Source: CAYMUC01 sp964471865
GTDB taxonomy: Bacteria > Actinomycetota > Acidimicrobiia > Acidimicrobiales > Ilumatobacteraceae
Direction: 5' to 3'
DNA length: 56,279 nt
Assembly: GCA_964471865.1 (NCBI GenBank)
Contig: CAYYHU010000010.1
Location: forward strand, 1-56,279
Shown: positions 7,675 to 16,780 of the stretch, piece after piece
How the letters are laid out: each line of letters starts with the position of its first letter
Numbering within the stretch: the first letter of the stretch is position 1
Program-made: the position numbers and the translations under genes
Notes under the pieces: generated by a model
The model's database searches: none
Told to the model about the DNA's origin: nothing
Seen by the model: the letters and a program-made list of their open reading frames with translations, nothing else

Positions 7675-9453
7675 ATGGGCCCGTTGTTGATGCGTTCTGG
7701 ATCCCGCTTGGTCGGGTCACTGACACGGTGGATCGTCATGACCATGGGTGTGGTCATGGGCGTGCTCGGACTGGCCAGCGGTACAGGACTCGCTCAGGGA
7801 ACCAACACCCTCGAGGCTTCGACGCCGAGCGCTGACGCAATCCTGGACAGTCCCCCCACCCAAATCCAGTTGCGGTTCACCTCGGCGATCGGGGACGGTG
7901 TGGTCGCTGAGGACATCGGACTGGCCGTGACCTGTGCCAGCACTCCTTTGGGCCTCGGTCCACGACAACTCGGTCCCGATGGACGCACCGTTCTGGCGCC
8001 CGTCACCCAGATCGCACCGAATGGAACCTGTGTGGTGTCGTGGCGGCTTCCCGATGCGAGCGTGGGCACCTACAGCTTCACGGTGCGATCGTCGAGTGCA
8101 GCGACGCTACCCCCCGTCACGGTCACCACGGTGACGGAGTCCACCGATGGTGAGGCCCCGATCACCACTGCGATCGTGGTGGTCGATCCCGCCGATTCGA
8201 TCAGCGGCGTCACCACCCCAGGCGGCCTGGGACTGGGCATCGCTCGCTGGGTGTCGATGTTCGCGATCTCGGCAGTGTTCGGACTGTTGGTGTTGATCTC
8301 GTTGGGTTGGCCCGAGGCCGTCTACGACCTTCCGGCTCTGCGCTTTCTTCGCACGAGCTACATCGCCGCCCTGGTCTCGACGGTCGTGGTCCTGTGGCTG
8401 ACGGCGGCGGCTGTGAGCGACCGAGGGGCGATCGAGGCCCTGAATCCCGTGACCTGGTCGGATCTGCTCGACAACGGGCCGGGTCGGGCGCTGTGGTTGC
8501 GTACCGTGCTCGTGGCGCTCACCGGAGCGGTCGCGTTCGTTCCCGAACGGGCCGTGGCCCCTCGCTCCCAGTTGGGCGCGCTGGGAATTCCGGCGCTGGC
8601 GATCGCGACCTACGGATTCTCTCGATCCGGCCTCGAATCAGCTGCCACGGTGAATATCGCCGGCGCAGTGCACGCGCTCACCGCAGCGTTGTGGATCGGC
8701 ATGTTGATCGCCGTGGCCCGTGTGGTGGTGGCCAAGGCCGGCGATGAGGACCTGGTACTCGCCATCCGGTCCTACTTCCGCTTGGCGACGCCGCTGACCA
8801 TCATCGCCGTGGTCACCGGAGTGGTGACCGCGCGGGCTCTCGACGGTGGCAACTGGTGGGATGTCCAGCACGCCCGCTGGACGATGCTCAAGGCACTTCT
8901 CGTGGGACTGCTGATCTACCTGGGGATCCTCGGGCGGCGGCGTTGGAGCGCTCGACTCGCCCGGGTCGATCACCTCGACCGACGAACCGCCACGATGTTG
9001 CGCCGATCGATGGGCGCCGAAATGATCCTCGCCATCGCCATTCTCGGCGCCACCGCCGGTCTGGCATCGAGCACTCCAGCACGCATCGAAGCCCCCTCAC
9101 CGGCCTCGCAGTATGCATACGACACGGTGCTAAGCGCTGAAGGATTCTCGGTTCGGCTGTCGGTGACTCCCCTCGTAGCCGGGCCGCAGGGTCTGCGCAT
9201 CGAGGTCCTCGAGCCCGAACAGATCGAATCGCTTCTGATCCGGTTGCAACCCACCGAGGTCCCGACATCTCCGGGATGGGAGATCGACGTTCCGTTGCGG
9301 AGCGCAGGGGCTGCAACACTACGAGTGGCCAGCGGTTGGCGCCTCGACATCCCGGGCGTGTGGAGTGTCGACGTGGAAGCTCGAGGATCGCTGGGGCCGT
9401 TGCCGACACTGTCGAGCTCGATCGTGGTGAGCGACCCGCTCGCCGGCGACTGA
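7675..9453 (+). CDS. CopC/CopD-like copper-resistance fusion membrane protein
   Basis: 592 residues from ATG 7675. A signal peptide (hydrophobic core about residues 18-40, ending near GLAQG) precedes a CopC-like beta-sandwich (LEASTPSADAILDSPPTQIQLRFTSAI onward). About eight membrane helices of the CopD type follow (roughly residues 180-480), then a C-terminal extracytoplasmic beta domain. CopC binds periplasmic copper and CopD imports it. Oddity: the N-terminal histidine that anchors copper in classical CopC is not at the expected mature N-terminus (here QGTNTLEAS), so metal binding may be altered. Alternative starts are at 7600 (GTG) and 7690 (ATG). It is divergent from dnaX and monocistronic. 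Confidence 0.82.
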   Translation: MGPLLMRSGSRLVGSLTRWIVMTMGVVMGVLGLASGTGLAQGTNTLEASTPSADAILDSPPTQIQLRFTSAIGDGVVAEDIGLAVTCASTPLGLGPRQLGPDGRTVLAPVTQIAPNGTCVVSWRLPDASVGTYSFTVRSSSAATLPPVTVTTVTESTDGEAPITTAIVVVDPADSISGVTTPGGLGLGIARWVSMFAISAVFGLLVLISLGWPEAVYDLPALRFLRTSYIAALVSTVVVLWLTAAAVSDRGAIEALNPVTWSDLLDNGPGRALWLRTVLVALTGAVAFVPERAVAPRSQLGALGIPALAIATYGFSRSGLESAATVNIAGAVHALTAALWIGMLIAVARVVVAKAGDEDLVLAIRSYFRLATPLTIIAVVTGVVTARALDGGNWWDVQHARWTMLKALLVGLLIYLGILGRRRWSARLARVDHLDRRTATMLRRSMGAEMILAIAILGATAGLASSTPARIEAPSPASQYAYDTVLSAEGFSVRLSVTPLVAGPQGLRIEVLEPEQIESLLIRLQPTEVPTSPGWEIDVPLRSAGAATLRVASGWRLDIPGVWSVDVEARGSLGPLPTLSSSIVVSDPLAGD

Positions 9454-9465
9454 TCGGCGACTAGG

Positions 9466-9480
9466 CCCGCACCCTGCGGG
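9466..9480 (+). terminator. Short hairpin after the copC/copD fusion
   Basis: CCCGCA-CCC-TGCGGG: 6-bp GC-rich stem with a 3-nt loop, 12 nt past the stop and just before the carboxylase promoter. No T tract follows. Confidence 0.4.
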
Positions 9481-9486
9481 TGGAAC

Positions 9487-9492
9487 TAGCGT
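9487..9492 (+). promoter_or_regulatory. Putative leaderless -10 element (TAGCGT), carboxylase operon
   Basis: TAGCGT ends 7 nt before GTG 9500. It overlaps the alternative GTG at 9491 and therefore argues against that upstream start. Confidence 0.55.
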
Positions 9493-9499
9493 GGCCGCC

Positions 9500-11056
9500 G
9501 TGACCGACGACCCGATGCAGCACAAGCTCGAGGACCTGCGCCAACGCAAGGAGCAGGCCTACAACGCCGGATCACCGCGCGCGGTGGAACGCCAACATGA
9601 CAAGGGCAAGTTGTTGGCCCGCGAGCGCATCGAATATCTGCTCGATCCTGGTTCGTTCCACGAGCTCGACCTTCTGGCCCGACACCGCGCCCACGCAGCA
9701 GGTCTCGAAGAACGCCCCTACACCGACGGTGTGATCACCGGATGGGGAACCGTGGACGGCCGCAAGATCTTCGTGTTCGCCCAGGACTTCACCGTCTTTG
9801 GTGGGGCGCTCGGCGAAGTGTTCGCCGAAAAGATCCACAAGTTGATGGATCTCGCTCTCAAAGTCGGCGCGCCGGTGGTCGGACTCAACGATGGCGCCGG
9901 GGCCCGCATCCAAGAAGGCGTCGTCTCCCTGGCCAGCTACGGCGGGATCTTCTACCGCAACGTCTTGTCTTCAGGCGTCGTCCCCCAGATCTCGGTCATC
10001 CTGGGTCCCTGCGCGGGTGGTGCGGTCTACTCGCCGGCGATGACCGATTTCATCTTCATGGTGCGCGAGAGCTCGCACATGTTCATCACCGGTCCTGATG
10101 TCGTCAAGACCGTGACGGGCGAAGACGTCACTCTCGAAGAACTCGGCGGCGCCATGAGCCATGCCTCCAAGTCGGGAGTGGCCACGTTCGTCTCCACCGA
10201 CGAAAAGGCCTGTCTCGACGACGTCCGCTACTTGCTGTCGTTCCTGCCTCAGAACAATCTCGAGACGCCGCCGGCTCTCGATACCGGGGACGATCCCGAA
10301 CGGTTGTGCGAAGACCTGCGCACGATCCTGCCGCCGTCACCGAACCAGCCCTATGACATGAAGAAGGTCATCTCGTCGGTGGTCGACGACGGAGAGTTCT
10401 TCGAATACTTCCCCCATTGGGCCAAGAGCATCGTGTGCGGATTCTCCCGGATGGGAGGCCAGACCGTGGGCATCGTGGGCAACCAGCCCATGGTGCTCGC
10501 TGGTGTTCTCGATATCGAGTCCTCAGAGAAGGCCGCCCGGTTCGTTCGGACCTGTGATGCCTTCAATATTCCCCTCGTGACCTTCGTCGACGTTCCCGGC
10601 TTCCTTCCCGGTGTCGATCAGGAGTACGGCGGGATCATCCGCCACGGGGCCAAACTGCTCTACGCCTACTGCGAGGCGACCGTTCCTCGAATCCAGGTGA
10701 TCACCCGCAAGGCCTACGGCGGGGCCTACGTGGTCATGAACTCGAAGTCCATCGGCGCGGATCTGGCGTTCGCCTGGCCGAGCGCCGAGTTGGCCGTGAT
10801 GGGCCCCCAGGGAGCGGTCGAGATCGTCTACCGACGCGAACTGCAACAAGCTGCCGATCCGGTCGCCCGGCGCGCCGAACTCGTGTCCGAGTACACCGAG
10901 CGCTACGCGAATCCGTACGCGGCGGCCGAACGCGGATACGTCGACGACGTCATCGATCCCGCCGAGACTCGTATCAAGGTCATCGCCGGACTGCAGTTGT
11001 TGATGTCCAAGCGCGAAGAACTTCCCCGTCGCAAACACGGCAACATGCCGTTGTGA
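9500..11056 (+). CDS. Acyl-CoA carboxylase beta subunit (carboxyltransferase; propionyl-CoA carboxylase type)
   Basis: 518 residues covering the N- and C-terminal carboxyltransferase lobes. Oxyanion-hole glycine motifs are visible: GLNDGAGARIQEGVVSLASYG in the first lobe and KAYGGAYVVMNSK in the second, with the GPCAGGAVYSPAMTDF segment. It transfers a carboxyl group from carboxybiotin to propionyl-CoA or acetyl-CoA; the biotin-carrying alpha subunit is not in this window. GTG 9500 is preferred because TAGCGT ends 7 nt before it; GTG 9491 is possible. It leads a six-gene operon that includes a candidate epsilon subunit, and mce is nearby. Confidence 0.93.
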   Translation: MTDDPMQHKLEDLRQRKEQAYNAGSPRAVERQHDKGKLLARERIEYLLDPGSFHELDLLARHRAHAAGLEERPYTDGVITGWGTVDGRKIFVFAQDFTVFGGALGEVFAEKIHKLMDLALKVGAPVVGLNDGAGARIQEGVVSLASYGGIFYRNVLSSGVVPQISVILGPCAGGAVYSPAMTDFIFMVRESSHMFITGPDVVKTVTGEDVTLEELGGAMSHASKSGVATFVSTDEKACLDDVRYLLSFLPQNNLETPPALDTGDDPERLCEDLRTILPPSPNQPYDMKKVISSVVDDGEFFEYFPHWAKSIVCGFSRMGGQTVGIVGNQPMVLAGVLDIESSEKAARFVRTCDAFNIPLVTFVDVPGFLPGVDQEYGGIIRHGAKLLYAYCEATVPRIQVITRKAYGGAYVVMNSKSIGADLAFAWPSAELAVMGPQGAVEIVYRRELQQAADPVARRAELVSEYTERYANPYAAAERGYVDDVIDPAETRIKVIAGLQLLMSKREELPRRKHGNMPL

Positions 11057-11081
11057 CTTCGGTGTCGCCGACTCGACCGCG

Positions 11082-11657
11082 ATGAGTTCACTACCCCCGC
11101 CTCCGCCACCGGGTTCCGCCCCGGTTCCGCCGCCCCCGCCTCCGGGCTACGCGGCATCCGGGGACTGGGGGGTTCGCGAGTCGACAGCCGAGCGAGCCGG
11201 GTTCGGACGCAGGCTCGCAGGCTTCATCCTCGACGGACTGTTGTATGGCCTCGCCGCGCTGGTGTATGTCGTTCCCGCGGTGGCGGTGGGGACCCAGGCC
11301 TTCGAGGACTGCATCTCCCTGGACGACGAAGTCGTGTGCCCACCTGGAGCTCCCGATACCGGCCTCGTCGCATTGGCCATCGCGATCGGGGTCCTGGGAA
11401 CCCTGGGACTGTTCGCCCTCTATGTCCGCTCGCTCGGACGATACGGACGGACCTGGGGTCGCACCATCGTGGGAATCCAGGTGGTGGACATCACGACGGG
11501 AGATTCGATCGGGGTACCCCGCGCCATCGGACGTACGCTGTTCGAAGTGTTCGTGTCCTCGAACCTGCTCTACCTCGGCCATCTGTGGATGCTGTGGAGC
11601 AAGGACCGCCAGACCTGGCACGACACCCTGACCAAGAGCACGGTGGTACGCACATGA
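11082..11657 (+). CDS. RDD-family membrane protein with proline-rich N-terminus
   Basis: 191 residues. Residues 1-30 are a proline-rich tail (two PPPPPP runs), followed by an RDD domain: AGFGRRLAGFILDGLLYGLAALVYVV with the family's Arg and Asp, two further hydrophobic segments and the conserved GRTWGRTIVGIQVVD and DRQTWHDTLTKSTVV elements. Three membrane spans are expected. The family function is unknown; some members are transporters or regulators. It sits 25 bp after the carboxylase beta gene and overlaps the epsilon-subunit gene by 4 bp (ATGA), so it belongs to the operon. Confidence 0.88.
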   Translation: MSSLPPPPPPGSAPVPPPPPPGYAASGDWGVRESTAERAGFGRRLAGFILDGLLYGLAALVYVVPAVAVGTQAFEDCISLDDEVVCPPGAPDTGLVALAIAIGVLGTLGLFALYVRSLGRYGRTWGRTIVGIQVVDITTGDSIGVPRAIGRTLFEVFVSSNLLYLGHLWMLWSKDRQTWHDTLTKSTVVRT

Positions 11658-11842
11658 TCGAAATCCACGGACCGGTTCCCACCGAGGAAGAGGCCGCCGC
11701 CATCGCCGCGGGCATGGAAGCGTTGTGGCCTCGACCCGTGCTCATCGCGGAGGAACCCCGACCCCGAGCGAACGCGTGGCGATTCTCGGGACGCTGGTGG
11801 AGCCGCCCCATCCCGGCGCGGCGCGATCGTCCCTGGACCTGA
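11654..11842 (+). CDS. Acyl-CoA carboxylase epsilon subunit (small)
   Basis: Only 62 residues, within the usual size of the actinobacterial ACC epsilon family. It has an N-terminal HGPVPTEEEAAAIAAGMEAL helix, which typically docks on the carboxyltransferase subunit, and a C-terminal tryptophan/arginine-rich tail (WRFSGRWWSRPIPARRDRPW). Epsilon subunits stabilise the biotin carboxylase-carboxyltransferase complex. The start ATG overlaps the RDD stop. Being two genes away from its presumed partner, with a membrane protein between, is an unusual arrangement. The assignment rests on family pattern and context. Confidence 0.75.
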   Translation: MIEIHGPVPTEEEAAAIAAGMEALWPRPVLIAEEPRPRANAWRFSGRWWSRPIPARRDRPWT

Positions 11843-11857
11843 CCCTCGACACCGAAC

Positions 11858-12916
11858 ATGGGCCCCTGGGAGACCACCACGGTCACCGAGGACTCCGTCG
11901 TACTGCATCGACGCCACCCCCAAGCTCACGAGGGCGCCGGCAGCGAGGTCCGCGTCATCACGGATCTCGCGTCGGGGCGGGATCACGATCTCGACGGGGT
12001 GCACGTTCGAACTCTGGATCGTCCCGATGGCGAACTCTTGTGTCGATTCGCAACCGTGAACGACGTCCATTTCGGTGAACGGGAATGCGGTCGGATCGAC
12101 GATCACGATCTCGGTCCGATCCTGTCGGTCGGCGAGGGCGAAGAGCCGTATCCCGAGACCATGAATCGGGCCGCCGCCCAGGAGATCGCCGCTCTCGATC
12201 CCAGTGCCGTGGTCGTCAAAGGTGATCTCACGGTCGCAGGCACTCCTGAAGAATTCGCGGCCTATGCCGCGTGTTGGGAAACCACCTTTGGTGACCGACT
12301 CCACACGGTGCGCGGCAACCATGACGCCTACGCGGGTCAGGACCGCTACAGCGGTGACCGATGGATCCGCCTCGAGGGCGTGGCGATCGCCTTGATGGAC
12401 ACCGTCATCCCAACCCAGACCACGGGACGTCTGACCCCTGATCAGATCGAATGGCTCGATGCTCATGCCGCCATCTCCGATACGCCGGTGATCGTCATGG
12501 GGCACCACCAGCAGTGGGTTCCCGGACCGGGTTCAGATCCTTCCCGCCGAAGCGAGGACTACTTCGGTCTCCATCCGGACTCTTCGGATGCGCTCGCTGA
12601 GGTCATGGCGCGTCGCACCGGCATCCTCGGCTACGCCGCGGGGCACACCCACCGTCACCGGGTGCGCTACAGCGCCGGCGGTGTGGCCTCCATCGAGGTC
12701 GGATGCGTCAAGGACTTCCCCGGAACCTGGGCGGAGTATCGCGTCTATGACACCGCCGTGGTCCAGATCGTGCACCGCATCTCTCATCCCGACGCGCTGT
12801 CGTGGAGCGAACGGTGTCGACACCTGTACGAGGACTTCGGTCTGGACTACGCGAGCTACGCGCTCGGAACCCTCGAGCACCGGTGTTTCGTGCTCCACCG
12901 TCGGGACGCCGCATGA
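11858..12916 (+). CDS. Calcineurin-like metallophosphoesterase
   Basis: 352 residues. The five metal-binding blocks are present: D69-x-H71 (NDVHFGE), GD at 122-123 (VVKGDLT), GNHD 153-156, GHH 215-217 and GHTHRH 262-267. About 60 residues precede the catalytic domain and are not recognised. The family includes cyclic-nucleotide phosphodiesterases (CpdA/Icc) and many uncharacterised phosphatases, so the substrate is unknown. It starts 15 bp after the epsilon subunit and overlaps the aminotransferase start by ATGA, which ties it to the acyl-CoA operon. Confidence 0.88.
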   Translation: MGPWETTTVTEDSVVLHRRHPQAHEGAGSEVRVITDLASGRDHDLDGVHVRTLDRPDGELLCRFATVNDVHFGERECGRIDDHDLGPILSVGEGEEPYPETMNRAAAQEIAALDPSAVVVKGDLTVAGTPEEFAAYAACWETTFGDRLHTVRGNHDAYAGQDRYSGDRWIRLEGVAIALMDTVIPTQTTGRLTPDQIEWLDAHAAISDTPVIVMGHHQQWVPGPGSDPSRRSEDYFGLHPDSSDALAEVMARRTGILGYAAGHTHRHRVRYSAGGVASIEVGCVKDFPGTWAEYRVYDTAVVQIVHRISHPDALSWSERCRHLYEDFGLDYASYALGTLEHRCFVLHRRDAA

Positions 12917-14130
12917 ACTCGAATCGATTGACCAGCGCGGCGCGTGCAGCTGCGGTGCCGCCGTTTCATGCCATGGAGATGGCGGCCGCTGCGCAACGTC
13001 GTGAAGCCGAGGGGCATCGAGTGCTGCACCTCGAACTCGGACAGCCTTCGACACCGGCTCCGGCGATCGCTCGACGCGCAGCTCAGGCTGCACTCGAGGA
13101 TGGCGCCGTGCTCGGCTACACCGGAGCCCCGGGTCTGGGCGCCCTTCGGGATCGACTCGCCGCTCACGACTCGCAACGGTCCGCCACAGCAATCGCACCC
13201 GAGCGCATCACCGTGGTGGCGGGGGCATCGGCGGGTTTCACCCTCGCGTTCCTGGCGGCCTTCGACACCGGTGACCGGGTGGGAGTGCTCGAGCCTGGTT
13301 ACCCGTGTTATCGCAACACTTTGATCGCGCTCGGCATCGAACCCGTGGTGCTACCCGTGGGTCCCGCAACCCGATTTGCTCCGACCCCGGAGATGCTCGA
13401 CGCGGCCGGACCTCTCGACGGACTCGTCATCGCGTCGCCCTCGAATCCGACCGGGACGGTTCTCGATGCTGCCACCTGGACGACTCTCGCCCACTGGTGC
13501 GCCACACGTGGTGTGCGCCTGGTGGTCGACGAGTTGTATCACGGCCTCGTCTACACAACTCCCGGGATCCATGGCGACGATGAGGCCGCCACCACGGTCG
13601 CGACGGCGTTGTCCTGTGTCGACGATGCCATCGTGATCAACAGTTTCTCGAAGTACTTCTCGATGACGGGCTGGCGTCTGGGATGGATGATCACCCCACC
13701 CGAGATCACCGGGGCCGTGGAACGCTTGGCCCAGAACCTCTACATCTGTGCCCCCCATATCTCCCAGATTGCCGGCATTGCAGCACTCGATGCCCGCGAT
13801 GAACTCGACGGACACCTCGAGCGGTACCGAATCAACCGGCGGGTGCTCCTCGACGCGCTCGTCGCGGCCGGACTCACCGATCTGGCCCCCGCCGATGGCG
13901 CCTTCTACGTCTATGGCGACGTCAGCGAGATCCTCGCACGCCGCCAGATCCCGGACTCCTCCGCCCTGTGTCGGCTCTGGCTCGAAGAGTTGGACATCGC
14001 CTGCTCCCCGGGGGTGGATTTCGATCTGGGTCGCGGCCATCACACGGTGCGCTGGTCGTATGCGGGCTCGACCAGCGACATCGTCGAAGCTGCCCAACGA
14101 CTCAGTGATTGGATCGGAGACCGACCATGA
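12913..14130 (+). CDS. PLP-dependent aminotransferase, class I/II
   Basis: 405 residues. The pyridoxal-phosphate lysine is K247 in NSFSKYFSMTGWRLGW; the SPSNPTG motif (175-181) and VVDELYH (D206) contact the cofactor. The fold-type I layout is complete, with Arg in the C-terminal VRWSYAG segment for the substrate carboxylate. It transfers an amino group between an amino acid and a 2-oxo acid. The start is ATG 12913, overlapping the phosphoesterase stop; an in-frame ORF extends further upstream inside that gene and is rejected. Which amino acid it uses cannot be told. Confidence 0.92.
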   Translation: MNSNRLTSAARAAAVPPFHAMEMAAAAQRREAEGHRVLHLELGQPSTPAPAIARRAAQAALEDGAVLGYTGAPGLGALRDRLAAHDSQRSATAIAPERITVVAGASAGFTLAFLAAFDTGDRVGVLEPGYPCYRNTLIALGIEPVVLPVGPATRFAPTPEMLDAAGPLDGLVIASPSNPTGTVLDAATWTTLAHWCATRGVRLVVDELYHGLVYTTPGIHGDDEAATTVATALSCVDDAIVINSFSKYFSMTGWRLGWMITPPEITGAVERLAQNLYICAPHISQIAGIAALDARDELDGHLERYRINRRVLLDALVAAGLTDLAPADGAFYVYGDVSEILARRQIPDSSALCRLWLEELDIACSPGVDFDLGRGHHTVRWSYAGSTSDIVEAAQRLSDWIGDRP

Positions 14131-15275
14131 CCACACCCCCGTTGGCCGGGCTCAAGGTCCTCGACCTCGCAACGGTGATCGCCGGGCCGAACTGTGCGCG
14201 GTACCTCGCCGACTACGGCGCCGACGTCATCAAGGTCGAGCGACCCGATGGGGGTGACTCGTTGCGCCGTATGGCGTGGACCGACCCTCGAGACGGGGTG
14301 GGGCTGTGGTGGAAGTTGGCGAACCGGAACAAAGCGACCATCGCCCTCGATCTCAAGGACCTCACCGACCTCAACGTTCTCTGGGGTCTTGTCAGCGAAG
14401 CCGACGTGCTCGTGGAGAACTTTCGCCCCGGCACCCTCGAACGTCTCGGACTCGGACCCGATCGACTCCACGAACGCAATTCCCGCCTCGTCATCGTGCG
14501 CGTCACCGGATTCGGCCAAACCGGCCCCTACGCCCACAGACCCGGATTCGCGACCGTGGCCGAAACCATGTCGGGTTTCGCCGCACTGTCAGGAGAACCC
14601 GACGGCCAGCCGCTGCCCCCGCCGATCGCGCTCACCGATGAGGTCACGGGACTCGTGGGCGCCTTCGCGACCATGGTCGCGGTGCACAGCGGCATCGGAC
14701 AGGTCGTGGATGTGAACCTCCTCGAGAGCATGTTCCACTTGATGGGACCTTTGGTGTCGCTGCACGCGCTGACCGGCCAGCATCAACCTCGCCTCGGTGC
14801 CGGCCTGCCCTACACCGTGCCTCGGGGCACCTACCGATGTTCGGACGGGACCTGGGTCGGGGTGTCCACCTCGAGTGAATCCGTGGCCGCTCGGGTGATG
14901 GAGATCCTCGGAGTCGGCGACGACGAACGCTTTGCGAGCTTTTCGGGACGGGCTGAACACCGCGAGGAACTCGAAGCGATCATGACGCAGTGGTGTGCGC
15001 GTCGTCCGCGTGACGAGGTCATTGCCATCTTCGAAGCCGCCGAGGCGGCGATCGGTCCCGTCATGGACTTCGACGACATCGCAACTGACCCTCACTATCG
15101 AGCCCGGGAAGCGGTCGTGAAGGTCGATGGCTTTCCGATGCAGAACCTGATCGCTCGGCTCTCAGCGACTCCCGGAGTGCTGAATCATCCCGGACGGTCC
15201 CTCGATGCCGATGGTGCTGCCATCCGCGAACGCGGTTGGGATGCGCTCAGGCGCTCAGACCCACCGGACAGCTGA
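14127..15275 (+). CDS. Class III CoA-transferase (CaiB/BaiF family)
   Basis: 382 residues with the family N-terminus GLKVLDLATVIAGPNCARYLADYGADVIKVE, the NRNKATIALDLK and VLVENFRPGTLERLGL motifs, and the catalytic aspartate D171 in IALTDEVTGLVGA. Such enzymes move CoA between an acyl-CoA and a free acid through an enzyme-bound anhydride, for example formyl-, carnitinyl- or alpha-methylacyl-CoA. It is the last gene of the carboxylase operon (ATGA overlap with the aminotransferase) and its 3' end overlaps convergent msrA by 29 bp. Confidence 0.92.
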   Translation: MTTPPLAGLKVLDLATVIAGPNCARYLADYGADVIKVERPDGGDSLRRMAWTDPRDGVGLWWKLANRNKATIALDLKDLTDLNVLWGLVSEADVLVENFRPGTLERLGLGPDRLHERNSRLVIVRVTGFGQTGPYAHRPGFATVAETMSGFAALSGEPDGQPLPPPIALTDEVTGLVGAFATMVAVHSGIGQVVDVNLLESMFHLMGPLVSLHALTGQHQPRLGAGLPYTVPRGTYRCSDGTWVGVSTSSESVAARVMEILGVGDDERFASFSGRAEHREELEAIMTQWCARRPRDEVIAIFEAAEAAIGPVMDFDDIATDPHYRAREAVVKVDGFPMQNLIARLSATPGVLNHPGRSLDADGAAIRERGWDALRRSDPPDS

Positions 15276-15897
15276 CACCGGTTCCCCCGAGCCCGCAGTA
15301 CCCGTTGGGGTTCTTGTCCAGGTACTGCTGGTGGTAGGGCTCGGCATAGTAGAAGTCACGGGGCCCGTCGATCTCAGTCGTGATCTCCCCGTGACCCGCG
15401 GCGGTCAGCGCGCCCTGGAACCGGTCTCGGGTCTGATGGGCAACGGCGAGTTGGTCGTCGTCGCAGGCGTAGATGGCGCTGCGGTACTGAGTTCCCACAT
15501 CGTTGCCCTGACGCATCCCTTGGGTGGGATCATGGCTTTCCCAGAACACTTTCAACATGGCTTCGTCGCTCGTCACAGTGGGATCGAACACGACGAGAAC
15601 GACCTCGGTGTGACCGGTGAGACCGCTACACACCTCCTCGTAAGTGGGATTCGGGGTGTAGCCACCGGCATAACCCACCGCAGTGGTGATCACTCCGGGT
15701 TGTTGCCAGAACCGGCGCTCGGCTCCCCAGAAACAGCCCAAGCCCACCACCAGGGTGCGCGCACCCTCGGGCCAGGGAGGCGTGAGGGGGTTGGCGAGGA
15801 CGGTATGGGCCTCGGGTACCGGCATCGTGAGGTGAGTCCGGCCGGCGAGTGCATCGGCGGGGTCGACCATCTGGACCTTACGAGATGCGAAGAACAT
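15247..15897 (-). CDS. msrA: Peptide methionine (S)-S-oxide reductase MsrA
   Basis: 216 residues. The catalytic Cys55 is in GLGCFWGAE and two recycling cysteines, C201 and C210, lie in the C-terminal NPNGYCGLGGTGVSC tail, giving the E. coli-like three-cysteine relay used with thioredoxin. It repairs oxidised methionines in the cytoplasm. The N-terminal extension of about 45 residues before the catalytic domain is normal for long MsrAs. The start has TAGCCT 6 nt upstream. Its end overlaps the convergent CoA-transferase gene by 29 bp. Confidence 0.96.
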   Translation of the reverse strand: MFFASRKVQMVDPADALAGRTHLTMPVPEAHTVLANPLTPPWPEGARTLVVGLGCFWGAERRFWQQPGVITTAVGYAGGYTPNPTYEEVCSGLTGHTEVVLVVFDPTVTSDEAMLKVFWESHDPTQGMRQGNDVGTQYRSAIYACDDDQLAVAHQTRDRFQGALTAAGHGEITTEIDGPRDFYYAEPYHQQYLDKNPNGYCGLGGTGVSCPVGLSA

Positions 15898-15903
15898 GGC
15901 CTC

Positions 15904-15909
15904 AGGCTA
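15904..15909 (-). promoter_or_regulatory. Putative leaderless -10 element (TAGCCT), msrA
   Basis: TAGCCT ends 6 nt before the msrA ATG, with no ribosome-binding site. Confidence 0.55.
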
Positions 15910-15967
15910 CGACGGGTTCGACGTCGAGGCCTCAGCGGTCCGGGATCGATTCGCGTGGATGCGGGCT

Positions 15968-16780
15968 CTAGATCACGAGCAGTCGCGCCATACGTCGCTG
16001 GACAACGATCCCGGCCAGGATCGTCAACCCGATGAGGACTCCTGCGTGGATGGGCAGCGTCGCGTCGAAGCGTCCCGCATGAGCGGCTCGAACCAATTCG
16101 ACCCCGTGATACAGCGGAGACAGGTTCACGACCCACGCGACGGATCCATATGAGGAGGTTGGAAAGAAGGTCGCCGAGAACAAAAAGATCGGCATGGTGA
16201 TCGCGCCCACCCATTCGAAATCGGTCCAGGACCGCATGTAGGTGGTCGCGGCCATACCGAGGGTGGCGAACGCCGCGCTCACGAGCAGACAAGCAGGGAT
16301 CGCCGCCAGGATCCACCAGGAACCACCCAAGCCCGAGACCCCCAGAGCAAGCGCAAACGCCGCCGCGTACAGGACCCCTCGCAGCACCGCCCATGCGATT
16401 TCGCCCACGGCCACATCGCCGACTTCGAGAGGAGTCGCGAGCATCGTGTCGTAGGTCTTGGCGTATTTCAATTTGAAATACACGTTCATGGTGGCGTCGT
16501 AGATGGCCCCGTTCATCGCCGCAGCAGCCATCAATGCCGGGGCCACGAACGATGCATACGAGACCTGACGTCCATTCCCGAGGTCCACATCGCCCACGAG
16601 ATCACCAAGTCCCAGCCGTACCGACATGAGATACAACAAGGGCTCGACGAAACCGGAGACCACGATGATCCAGGTGCGGCGGTACACCATGGCGGAGCGC
16701 TCGACGAGGCGCTGAGGTCGGTGCACTCCCCATCCCAGGGTCGGCGCGACCCGCAGAGTTCCGGCTGGAATCCCACTCAC
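15968..16780 (-). CDS. ABC-2 type transporter permease (NodJ-like), second subunit
   Basis: 270 residues, about six membrane helices, with the ABC-2 permease pattern (VYRRTWIIVVSGFVEPLLYL, KTYDTMLATPL, SPLYHGVELVR). The GTG start at 16780 overlaps the stop of the upstream permease (GTGA), which is why longer frames running to 17308 are rejected. Together with the other permease and the NodI-like ATPase it forms a heteromeric exporter, probably of a lipid, polyketide, glycan or drug. The segment YAKTYDTMLATP is typical of the lipooligosaccharide/daunorubicin exporter branch. Confidence 0.9.
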   Translation of the reverse strand: MSGIPAGTLRVAPTLGWGVHRPQRLVERSAMVYRRTWIIVVSGFVEPLLYLMSVRLGLGDLVGDVDLGNGRQVSYASFVAPALMAAAAMNGAIYDATMNVYFKLKYAKTYDTMLATPLEVGDVAVGEIAWAVLRGVLYAAAFALALGVSGLGGSWWILAAIPACLLVSAAFATLGMAATTYMRSWTDFEWVGAITMPIFLFSATFFPTSSYGSVAWVVNLSPLYHGVELVRAAHAGRFDATLPIHAGVLIGLTILAGIVVQRRMARLLVI

